Shown here: positions 1 through 5,279 of the stretch, piece by piece | Layout of the letters: every line of letters starts with the position of its first letter | Position numbering within the stretch: position 1 is the stretch's first letter | Assembly: GCA_945860425.1 (NCBI GenBank) | Contig: CAMAQU010000131.1 | Location: 1 to 5,279 of the forward strand | DNA: 5,279 bases | Reading direction: 5' to 3' | DNA from: Sphingomonas paucimobilis | GTDB lineage: Bacteria > Pseudomonadota > Alphaproteobacteria > Sphingomonadales > Sphingomonadaceae | Position numbers and translations under genes: made by a program | Notes under the pieces: generated by a model | Told to the model about the DNA's origin: nothing | Databases searched by the model: none | The model's input: only the letters and a program-made list of their open reading frames with translations

Positions 1-239
1 CACTTGGCCTCGTCTTTTTGTTCTTCCGGCAAAATGTGGTCAATTTTGTGCAGTTTGCGACTGGGCAGACTTTGTGGGATCCGCAGATCCGCTATTTGAC
101 CGAATTGCCGGCAAAGGTCGATCCAATCGAGATTATCGGCATCACAGCCATGGCATTGCTCTTCAGCTTTTTGGCGACGCTCTATCCAGCCTATAAAGCG
201 GCCAATACCGATCCGGTTCAGGTGCTGCGTTATGAGTGA
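1..239 (+). CDS. LolC/LolE-family lipoprotein-releasing ABC transporter permease, C-terminal part (5' end outside window)
   Basis: This is the inner-membrane permease of the Lol system, which extracts mature lipoproteins from the periplasmic leaflet and passes them to the LolA carrier. The frame is open from the first whole codon at base 3 to TGA at 237-239, giving 78 visible residues, so the gene starts upstream. The TTG at 18 is an internal leucine codon, not a start. Visible in order are the end of a membrane helix (LGLVFLFF), a periplasmic stretch with the family-typical segment LTELPAKVDP, the last membrane helix (about IIGITAMALLFSFLATLY) and the conserved tail PAYKAANTDPVQVLRYE. The stop overlaps the lolD start (ATGAGTGA), as expected for translationally coupled partners. 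Many alphaproteobacteria carry one such permease, while E. coli has separate LolC and LolE. The visible tail cannot decide which type this is, so no symbol is given. Confidence 0.93.
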   Translation, partial: LGLVFLFFRQNVVNFVQFATGQTLWDPQIRYLTELPAKVDPIEIIGITAMALLFSFLATLYPAYKAANTDPVQVLRYE

Positions 240-906
240 TATCTTGGATGTGCGCGGCTTGCAGCGATCTTTTAGCCAGGGCGGCGAGACAATTAAGGTT
301 TTGCGTGGCGTGGACCTGTCGATTGCGCCCGGAGAGATTGTGGCCCTGCTCGGCCCGTCTGGATCGGGTAAGTCAACCTTGCTGCAAGCCGTGGGCTTGC
401 TGGAGGGGGGATTTGAAGGGTCAATCCGCATTTTAGGCGAAGAGGTCGCGGCACTCGACAATGAAGGCCGGACGCGCGTGCGTCGAGACTCGCTTGGGTT
501 TGTCTATCAGTTTCATCACCTCTTGCGGGACTTTTCCGCCCTTGAAAATGTGATGCTGCCGCAACTTGTGATCAATCGGTCTGAGGAGGACGCCCGGGCG
601 CGTGCGGAAAATCTGCTCTCGGCGCTTGGCCTTGAACATCGCCTGACCCACCGGCCAAGCCAGCTATCTGGCGGTGAGCAACAGCGCGTGGCCGTTGCCC
701 GTGCGCTCGCCAACCGGCCCAAGCTGGTTTTGGCAGACGAGCCGACAGGCAATTTGGATGAAGCCACGGCAGATATTGTTTTGACGCAGTTTCTAGACCT
801 TGTTCGGGGGCAGGGGGCGGCCGCGCTGGTGGCAACCCATAATGAGCGCTTGGCCAAGCGGATGGACCGGCTTGTGCGCCTTCATGAGGGTCAGCTGAAG
901 GCTTAA
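232..906 (+). CDS. lolD: LolD, lipoprotein-releasing system ATP-binding protein
   Basis: This cytoplasmic ATPase powers lipoprotein release by the LolC/E-type permease encoded just upstream. The 224-residue length is normal for LolD. All ABC ATPase motifs are intact: Walker A GPSGSGKS (41-48), Q-loop glutamine Q93 in VYQFHHLL, signature LSGGEQQR (145-152), Walker B LVLADE (165-170) followed by PTGNLD with the D-loop, and the switch histidine H203 in ATHNE. The Q-loop context YQFHHLL and the PTGNLD segment are typical of the LolD/MacB/FtsE class. The permease context selects LolD. The ATG at 232 overlaps the permease stop by 8 bases. Only a weak AGG (220-222) precedes it, so translation probably depends on coupling to the upstream gene. 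No convincing terminator follows, so transcripts may run on into lon. Confidence 0.96.
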   Translation: MSDILDVRGLQRSFSQGGETIKVLRGVDLSIAPGEIVALLGPSGSGKSTLLQAVGLLEGGFEGSIRILGEEVAALDNEGRTRVRRDSLGFVYQFHHLLRDFSALENVMLPQLVINRSEEDARARAENLLSALGLEHRLTHRPSQLSGGEQQRVAVARALANRPKLVLADEPTGNLDEATADIVLTQFLDLVRGQGAAALVATHNERLAKRMDRLVRLHEGQLKA

Positions 907-909
907 CCA

Positions 910-938
910 TTGATAAGCCGGAGAGTCAGTCCCATATT
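910..938 (+). promoter_or_regulatory. Candidate lon promoter (sigma-70 and/or heat-shock sigma-32 reading)
   Basis: In the 70-base gap before lon, TTGATA (910-915) is followed after 17 bases by CATATT (933-938), which fits a sigma-70 promoter well. The same stretch also reads as a sigma-32-like promoter: a TTGATA -35 with CCCATATT (931-938) 15 bases on, close to the CCCATNT heat-shock -10. Bacterial lon genes are commonly heat-shock induced, which makes the second reading plausible. An imperfect hairpin CCCAT-N9-ATGGG (931-949) overlaps the -10 and start region. It has no T-run, so it is not a terminator. The assignment rests on motif matching only. Confidence 0.5.
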
Positions 939-976
939 CTCATCATGGGCAGATATTTAAGCCCGACGGAGCGACC

Positions 977-3373
977 ATGACCTTATCTCTACCTCTATTG
1001 CCTTTGCGTGATATTGTTGTCTTTCCGCACATGATCGTGCCGCTTTTTGTCGGGCGCGAAAAATCTGTGGCGGCGCTTGAGCATGCGATGGCTGGGGATA
1101 AGGAAATTCTGCTGGTCGCACAGCTTGATCCTGGTCAGGATGATCCGGGCCGGGATGATCTTTATGATTTGGGCGTGACCGCGACGGTTCTCCAATTGCT
1201 CAAATTGCCAGACGGAACCGTGCGGGTTCTTGTCGAAGGCAAGCAGCGCGCGCGGCTGGTCGATGTCGAGACGCAGGATATGATGTTGATGGCGCAGGTG
1301 GAGCCTGTGCAGGCTTCAGAAGTCGGTGATCAAGAAGAACTTGAGGCCCTGACGCGGTCGGTTGTCGACCGTTTTGAAAATTATGCCAAGCTGAACAAGA
1401 AGCTGCCGGCCGAAGCATCGGCCCAACTCAGCGAAATCGACGACCCAGAGCGGCTGGCCGACTCCATTGCAGCGAATTTGGCGCTCAAGGTTTCGGATAA
1501 GCAGACGCTCTTGGTCGAATCTGATGTCGCAAAGCGCCTCGAAATGGCGCTGGCCTTCATGGAAGGCGAATTGAGCGTTCTTCAGGTCGAAAAGAAGATC
1601 CGCAGCCGCGTCAAGCGGCAGATGGAGAAGACGCAGCGCGAATATTATCTCAATGAACAGTTGAAAGCGATCCAGCGCGAACTCGGCAATGAGGGCGAGG
1701 ATGGCGACGGCAACGAGATTCAAGAGCTTCAAAACAAAATTGACCAGCTCAAACTGTCCAAGGATGCGCGCACCAAAGCGCAGGCAGAGCTTAAGAAGCT
1801 CAAGACCATGGCGCCCATGTCTGCCGAAGCAACGGTTGTGCGCAATTATTTGGATGTGCTGCTAGGCCTGCCTTGGGGCAAAAGGTCAAAGCTGAAAAAG
1901 GATATTGCTGCTGCGCAAGCCGTTCTGGATGCGGATCATTATGCGCTGGAGAAAGTCAAAGACAGGATTGTCGAATATCTGGCAGTTCAGGCGCGGACCA
2001 ATAAACTGAAAGGCCCGATCCTGTGCCTTGTTGGCCCGCCGGGTGTCGGCAAGACTTCGCTTGGCCGCTCGATTGCAAAGGCGACGGGCCGTGAATTCAT
2101 CCGCCAATCCTTGGGTGGCGTTCGGGATGAGGCCGAAATTCGTGGCCATAGACGGACCTATATCGGATCGCTTCCGGGCAAGATCGTCACTAATTTGAAA
2201 AAAGCGGGCACGATGAACCCCTTGTTCCTGCTCGATGAAATTGACAAATTGGGACAGGACTTCCGCGGCGATCCGGCATCGGCTCTACTTGAGGTTCTCG
2301 ACCCTGAGCAGAATGGCAAGTTTCAGGACCATTATCTGGAAACGGATATTGACCTGTCCGACGTCATGTTTGTGACAACGGCCAACTCCCTCAATCTGCC
2401 GCAGGCTTTGCTCGACCGCATGGAGATCATCCGGCTTGAAGGCTATACCGAGGATGAGAAGGTTGAAATTGCGCAGCGGCATTTGATCGCCAAACAAATC
2501 GATGCACATGGCCTGAAGAAGGGCGAATTCACCCTGACGGAGCCGGGCCTACGCATGCTCGTGCGTCTCTACACCCGAGAAGCCGGCGTGCGGACTTTGG
2601 AACGTGAAATTGCCAAGCTCGCCCGAAAGGCGCTGCGGCGCATCTTGGAGGGCAAGGCGAAGTCCATTGAGATCACCCCGGACAATTTGGCCGATTTTGC
2701 AGGCGTACCAAAATATCGCTTTGGCATGGGCGAGGAAGAAAATCAGATTGGCGCCGTAACAGGTCTGGCTTGGACCGAAGTTGGTGGCGAGTTGCTGACG
2801 ATTGAGGCCGTAACGGTTCCCGGCAAGGGCGCTGTTCGGACAACGGGCAAGCTTGGTGATGTGATGACCGAATCCATTCAGGCCGCGATCAGCTTTGTGA
2901 AGGCGCGTGCGCCAAGCTATGGCATCAAGCCCAGCCTGTTCCAGCGCAAGGATATCCATATCCACTTGCCCGAAGGCGCAGTGCCCAAAGATGGCCCATC
3001 TGCCGGGATCGGCATGGTAACGGCCATGGTTTCGACGCTGACAGGCATTGCGGTGCGCCGTGAGGTTGCCATGACGGGGGAAGTGACCCTGCGAGGCCGG
3101 GTCTTGCCGATTGGCGGGCTGAAGGAAAAGCTGCTGGCAGCACTGCGGGGCGGGATCACAACCGTGCTCATCCCGGCGGAGAATGAGAAGGACCTTGCCG
3201 AAATTCCTGAGAATGTGAAACAGGGCCTGAAGATCATTCCGGTTCAGCATGTCGATGAGGTTTTGTCGCTCGCATTGGCGGCCCCGGTTGAGCCAATTGA
3301 CTGGACAGAGGCAGATGAACTGGCGGCGCAGCCCCCGGCGCATGGTGGCCCAGGCGATATTGTTCGTCATTAA
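977..3373 (+). CDS. lon: Lon, ATP-dependent serine protease (La)
   Basis: Lon is a cytosolic hexameric AAA+ protease that unfolds and degrades damaged proteins and specific regulators. At 798 residues it is slightly longer than E. coli Lon (784). Domains in order: an N-terminal substrate-binding domain (about 1-190, opening PLLPLRDIVVFPHM), a coiled-coil region (about 190-290, with YYLNEQLKAIQREL at 223-236), an AAA+ module and a protease domain (about 585-770). The AAA+ module has Walker A GPPGVGKT (353-360), Walker B LFLLDEID (416-423), sensor-1 TTAN (467-470) and the sensor-2 region AGVRTLERE (536-544). The catalytic dyad is Ser675 in KDGPSAG and Lys718 in GGLKEKLL. Their spacing of 43 equals that of Ser679 and Lys722 in E. 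coli. The ATG start has GGAG (968-971) five bases upstream, and the N-terminus aligns with the family. An acidic insert EGEDGDGNE lies at 239-247, and a divergent tail rich in Pro, Gly and Ala follows residue 770. A hairpin terminator follows the gene. Confidence 0.98.
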   Translation: MTLSLPLLPLRDIVVFPHMIVPLFVGREKSVAALEHAMAGDKEILLVAQLDPGQDDPGRDDLYDLGVTATVLQLLKLPDGTVRVLVEGKQRARLVDVETQDMMLMAQVEPVQASEVGDQEELEALTRSVVDRFENYAKLNKKLPAEASAQLSEIDDPERLADSIAANLALKVSDKQTLLVESDVAKRLEMALAFMEGELSVLQVEKKIRSRVKRQMEKTQREYYLNEQLKAIQRELGNEGEDGDGNEIQELQNKIDQLKLSKDARTKAQAELKKLKTMAPMSAEATVVRNYLDVLLGLPWGKRSKLKKDIAAAQAVLDADHYALEKVKDRIVEYLAVQARTNKLKGPILCLVGPPGVGKTSLGRSIAKATGREFIRQSLGGVRDEAEIRGHRRTYIGSLPGKIVTNLKKAGTMNPLFLLDEIDKLGQDFRGDPASALLEVLDPEQNGKFQDHYLETDIDLSDVMFVTTANSLNLPQALLDRMEIIRLEGYTEDEKVEIAQRHLIAKQIDAHGLKKGEFTLTEPGLRMLVRLYTREAGVRTLEREIAKLARKALRRILEGKAKSIEITPDNLADFAGVPKYRFGMGEEENQIGAVTGLAWTEVGGELLTIEAVTVPGKGAVRTTGKLGDVMTESIQAAISFVKARAPSYGIKPSLFQRKDIHIHLPEGAVPKDGPSAGIGMVTAMVSTLTGIAVRREVAMTGEVTLRGRVLPIGGLKEKLLAALRGGITTVLIPAENEKDLAEIPENVKQGLKIIPVQHVDEVLSLALAAPVEPIDWTEADELAAQPPAHGGPGDIVRH

Positions 3374-3389
3374 CTAAATTTCGACTCGG

Positions 3390-3430
3390 CCGGGCGTCTA
3401 CTATAAAGGTAGATGCCCGGTTGTATTTTT
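3390..3430 (+). terminator. Rho-independent terminator of lon
   Basis: A 12-bp stem with one G-U pair joins CCGGGCGTCTAC (3390-3401) and GTAGATGCCCGG (3409-3420) around a 7-base loop. The T-rich tail TTGTATTTTT (3421-3430) follows at once. It begins 17 bases after the lon stop. It should end lon transcripts, so that the downstream HU gene relies on its own promoter. Confidence 0.88.
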
Positions 3431-3530
3431 GCGACAATTTGATCAATTATACAGAGCAAAAATCAAATTTTTCGTCGGATTTCTATGGTTTAGCGCTATA
3501 ATGATGCATTATATGCTGAATTTCTTTTGA
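3421..3530. other. AT-rich intergenic segment between lon and the HU gene
   Basis: By direct count G+C is 32 of 110 bases (29%), far below the flanking genes. It contains no ORF worth calling. Small symmetric elements are visible: the palindrome TTGATCAA (3439-3446), an A/T-only inverted repeat AAAAAT-CAA-ATTTTT (3458-3472), a perfect TATAAT (3497-3502) with no good -35 at normal spacing, and GCAT-TAT-ATGC (3506-3516). Its position just upstream of the HU promoter fits an upstream activating or bendable region, but no specific binding protein can be named. Confidence 0.5.
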
Positions 3531-3555
3531 CAGGGCCAATGTGCGTGGCATTACT
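3527..3555 (+). promoter_or_regulatory. Candidate sigma-70 promoter of the HU gene
   Basis: A perfect -35 TTGACA (3527-3532) is followed after 17 bases by ATTACT (3550-3555), a weak match to TATAAT (3 of 6). The strong -35 with a poor -10 is common in alphaproteobacterial promoters. Transcription would start near 3562, giving a leader of about 56 bases before the HU start codon. The AT-rich stretch directly upstream could act as an UP element. Confidence 0.6.
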
Positions 3556-3565
3556 TCCAGCCACG
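3544..3565. repeat. Inverted repeat bracketing the HU promoter -10 region
   Basis: CGTGGC (3544-3549) and GCCACG (3560-3565) are exact reverse complements separated by 10 bases. The left arm abuts the candidate -10 and the right arm covers the expected transcription start. This placement suits a repressor operator. A six-base repeat can also arise by chance, and no regulator family is recognised from it. Confidence 0.4.
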
Positions 3566-3617
3566 GCTTTCCGCCGAAAAAACATATGACGCTCAACACT
3601 CGACGAGGGGGTTCCTA

Positions 3618-3890
3618 ATGAACAAGCAAGATCTTATCGCTGCCGTAGCCGACGCTTCCGGCCTGACCAAGGCTGATGCCAGCAAGGCAGTGGAAGGCGT
3701 TTTTGACGCCATCACCGGCGCCCTGAAAAAGGGTGACGAAGTTCGCCTCGTCGGCTTCGGCACATTCGCTGTTTCGAAGCGTAAGGCTTCGACCGGTCGT
3801 AACCCGCGCACGGGTGCCCCGATGGAAATCAAGGCTTCGTCGCAGCCGAAGTTCAAGGCTGGCAAGGGCCTGAAGGACGCCGTCAACTAA
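3618..3890 (+). CDS. hupB: HU-family nucleoid DNA-binding protein
   Basis: HU is a small dimeric protein that bends and compacts chromosomal DNA and assists replication, repair and transcription. The 90-residue length is exactly typical. It starts MNKQDLIAAVADASGLTK. The family signature region is intact (GFGTFAVSKRKASTGRNPRTG at 46-66), including the intercalating Pro63 in RNP at the tip of the DNA-binding arm. The arm and C-terminus are rich in Lys and Arg. GAGGGG (3605-3610) sits seven bases before the ATG, a strong ribosome binding site. Codon choice is far more biased (Lys mostly AAG; Phe, Gly and Ala mostly C-ending) than in the neighbouring genes, which implies high expression. IHF subunits share the fold, but their sequences differ and HU fits better. 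The position after lon matches the lon-hupB order of other proteobacteria, which is why hupB is used. Confidence 0.95.
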   Translation: MNKQDLIAAVADASGLTKADASKAVEGVFDAITGALKKGDEVRLVGFGTFAVSKRKASTGRNPRTGAPMEIKASSQPKFKAGKGLKDAVN

Positions 3891-3912
3891 GACGCGCTTT
3901 CCTTACGGAATA

Positions 3913-3958
3913 AAAACAAGACGGGCGGTGCTTGAAAAAGCGCCGCCCGTCTTGTTTT
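3913..3958 (+). terminator. Strong, probably bidirectional terminator after the HU gene
   Basis: A 21-bp stem with a single G-U pair joins 3913-3933 and 3938-3958 around a GAAA tetraloop (3934-3937). Its core is GACGGGCGG paired with CCGCCCGTC. It starts 22 bases after the HU stop, and the right arm ends in TTTT (3955-3958). On the - strand the same stem is followed by a T-run (complement of AAAAA, 3912-3916), so it should also stop leftward transcripts from the antiporter gene. Confidence 0.93.
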
Positions 3959-3996
3959 GGGCGGCCGCCTCGTTTAGGGGCTTCGCCTCACGGCGT

Positions 3997-4071
3997 GGGC
4001 GCGTAGCTCAGTGGTAGAGCACACCCTTCACACGGGTGGGGTCGCAAGTTCAATCCTTGCCGCGCCCACCA
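3997..4071 (+). tRNA. tRNA-Val (anticodon CAC)
   Basis: A complete 75-base cloverleaf can be drawn. The acceptor stem GGGCGCG (3997-4003) pairs with CGCGCCC (4061-4067). The D arm is GCTC-AGTGGTA-GAGC. The anticodon stem CACCC/GGGTG encloses loop TTCACAC, with anticodon CAC at 4029-4031, which reads the valine codon GTG. A 5-base variable region (GGGTC) follows, then the T arm GCAAG-TTCAATC-CTTGC. Discriminator A (4068) and an encoded CCA (4069-4071) complete the gene. The T loop TTCAATC is the usual TTCRANY form. No convincing promoter is visible in the 38 bases between the HU terminator and the tRNA. Confidence 0.97.
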
Positions 4072-4087
4072 CGCCGGACTTTTCCCC

Positions 4088-5279
4088 TTAACGTTTGCTG
4101 GGTCCAAGACGGGGCGCACGATCAAGTTCGGCCCTATGCTTGATAGCTTGTCTCAACTCATCGCGCTTTTCATGAATAGACGCGATCACGGGCCCCATCG
4201 CGACACCCAGATCAACCAAGACGGCCTCGGACAGTTGGAGAGAGCTTTCCAGCGTTTCAGGAACGGCATCGCTGGCACCTGCCAAATATAGCTCTGCTGC
4301 ATGCTCTGTATCGCGAGCGCGGGCCACAATGGTCAGGTTTGGATAATATTGGCGAAGGCGGCGAATGAGGCGGGCGGCTTGCACATGGTCATCCATGGTC
4401 ATCACAACAGCGCGCGCAGAGCCAACGCCCAGCGCCACCAGTGCGTCCAGTTTATGGGCATCGGCAAAGCGCACAGGCTTTTGATCTTTTCGGGCGCGGG
4501 TGACTGTGTCGATATCACCTTCAATGGCGATCCAAGGCTGTTCATGGGCATCCAGCATGGCCGCGACCATGCGCCCAACGCGCCCATAGCCAATGATGAT
4601 TGTACGGTCGTGCGAGATGCCGTCGTCTGACCTGTCTTGGGCGACGGACTGGCGCATTTCGATGCGGTTGGCGATGCGATGCCCCATGCGGGCGAGGACG
4701 GGCGTTATGGTCAGGCCAAGGGCGGTCACGACTTGCCAGAATGATGCTGTTTGGCTGTCGATCAACGCGGCCTGTGCGGCCGCGGCCAGCACGATCAGCG
4801 TTGTTTCCGAAGGGCTGCCCATCAGCAGGCCGACTTCTGCGGATACGCCGGGGCGGACCCCGTTGAGCCGCAACAAGCCCGCCGTCACGACGAATTTGAT
4901 CAGGACGACGCCGAACAACGCCGTCAGAATCAGCGGCCATTCTGCCACCAACTGATCAAGATTAAGGCTCATGCCAACGGTGATGAGGAAAATCCCCAAG
5001 GCAAGCCCGCGAAACGGACGGATCACGGCCTGAACTTCGCCTCGATAGGCGGTTTCCGCAATAAGTAAGCCGGCGACCAATGCACCAAGCAAAGCAGATA
5101 AGCCGGTGGAGAGCGTCAACAGGCTGGAGGCGATGACCACCAGCAGGGTGACGGACAAGAATAGCTCAGGGCTTTTTGTGCGCGCCGCCTGTGCAAAGAG
5201 GGGCGGGAGGAGAAATCTGCCGAGCACCAGCATCGCAGCAAGGGTGACACCTCCAATAAACAGCGTCCTGCCAAAGGCA
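4088..5279 (-). CDS. Kef-type (CPA2) cation:proton antiporter with RCK/KTN domain, C-terminal part (5' end outside window)
   Basis: This inner-membrane transporter is of the monovalent cation:proton antiporter-2 family, whose members exchange K+ or Na+ for H+ and are gated by a cytoplasmic nucleotide-binding domain. The frame is open from the right edge to the stop at 4088-4090, giving 396 visible residues. The methionine encoded at 5231-5233 is internal: 15 in-frame residues precede it and a transmembrane start is missing, probably about 160 residues. Numbering visible residues, the membrane part runs to about 205 and includes the family segment GLSALLGALVAGLLIAET (59-76), then RPFRGLALGIFLITVGMSL (87-105). 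The RCK/TrkA-N domain begins at HDRTIIIGYGRVGR (223-236), a Rossmann GxGxxG motif, with acidic residues in AIEGD closing the second strand. The end ETLESSLQLSEAVLVDLG resembles Kef tails, and no TrkA-C domain follows. KefB, KefC or YbaL cannot be told apart here. The canonical GGEF-FAF-like motif is altered (see findings). Confidence 0.9.
   Translation of the reverse strand, partial: AFGRTLFIGGVTLAAMLVLGRFLLPPLFAQAARTKSPELFLSVTLLVVIASSLLTLSTGLSALLGALVAGLLIAETAYRGEVQAVIRPFRGLALGIFLITVGMSLNLDQLVAEWPLILTALFGVVLIKFVVTAGLLRLNGVRPGVSAEVGLLMGSPSETTLIVLAAAAQAALIDSQTASFWQVVTALGLTITPVLARMGHRIANRIEMRQSVAQDRSDDGISHDRTIIIGYGRVGRMVAAMLDAHEQPWIAIEGDIDTVTRARKDQKPVRFADAHKLDALVALGVGSARAVVMTMDDHVQAARLIRRLRQYYPNLTIVARARDTEHAAELYLAGASDAVPETLESSLQLSEAVLVDLGVAMGPVIASIHEKRDELRQAIKHRAELDRAPRLGPSKR

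Noticed and set aside
18..239. TTG at 18 as the start of a small 73-codon gene.
   Set aside because: The frame is open to the window edge and the product is clearly the tail of a LolC/E permease, so the gene is merely cut by the window.
1316..1732. 138-codon open frame on the - strand within lon.
   Set aside because: It is antisense to the Lon coiled-coil region. Its hydrophobic stretches come from complementing Lys/Glu-rich codons, and no family is recognised.
2549..3370. Long open frame (273 codons) on the - strand.
   Set aside because: It lies wholly antisense to the lon AAA+/protease region, has no recognisable domain and has the composition of a shadow frame. Lon is beyond doubt the coding strand.
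3458..3472. AAAAAT-CAA-ATTTTT hairpin as a second lon terminator.
   Set aside because: The stem is only six A/T pairs and too weak to terminate. A proper GC-rich terminator already lies at 3390-3430.
3593..3886. 97-codon open frame antisense to the HU gene.
   Set aside because: It fully overlaps the highly conserved HU gene. The open frame is explained by the strong codon bias of the HU strand.
3894..3943. GCGCTTT (3894-3900) complementary to AAAGCGC (3937-3943), suggesting an attenuator-like alternative fold.
   Set aside because: Seven pairs cannot compete with the 21-bp terminator stem, and there is no leader peptide or ligand-binding structure.
3976..3989. Small hairpin GGGGC-TTC-GCCTC before the tRNA.
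   Set aside because: It has five pairs including a G-U and a three-base loop. There is no T-run and no sign of being a repeated element.
4593..4955. Open frames of 88-120 codons on the + strand opposite the antiporter.
   Set aside because: They are shadows of the antiporter coding region, low in complexity and without a good ribosome binding site or family match.

Overview
The window looks like an ordinary, gene-dense piece of an alphaproteobacterial chromosome. The order lol ABC transporter genes, lon, HU gene, tRNA-Val fits that class. The Lon C-terminal tail and the overall gene set lean towards Sphingomonadales, but this is inference from remembered family sequences and could not be tested here. 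Base composition is moderate. The short HU gene is strongly biased to C- and G-ending codons, as expected for a highly expressed gene.

Layout on the + strand: (1) the last 78 codons of a LolC/LolE-type lipoprotein-release permease, cut by the left window edge. (2) A complete lolD ATPase gene overlapping the permease end by 8 bases. (3) A 70-base gap with a candidate promoter that reads as either sigma-70 or heat-shock sigma-32. (4) A complete lon protease gene followed by a hairpin terminator. (5) A 244-base gap whose middle is very AT-rich (29% G+C over 3421-3530) and which holds a candidate promoter for the next gene. (6) A complete HU-family DNA-binding protein gene with a very strong, apparently bidirectional terminator. 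(7) A tRNA-Val gene with anticodon CAC and encoded CCA. On the - strand, converging on the tRNA, lies (8) the 3' two thirds of a Kef-type (CPA2) cation:proton antiporter with a C-terminal nucleotide-binding RCK/KTN domain. Its N-terminus lies beyond the right edge.

Functionally, the first two genes form the inner-membrane machine that releases lipoproteins for transport to the outer membrane. Lon is the ATP-dependent quality-control protease, and HU is a nucleoid protein and known Lon substrate in E. coli. The lon-HU neighbourhood is conserved well beyond this class. The antiporter is a separate convergent unit concerned with ion or pH homeostasis.

I found no mobile element, CRISPR array, prophage or candidate new system. 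The points worth a second look are regulatory or small-scale: the dual-reading lon promoter, an inverted repeat that brackets the HU -10 region, the bidirectional terminator that leaves the tRNA exposed to antisense transcription, the extended tRNA precursor stem, and an unusual motif in the antiporter membrane domain.
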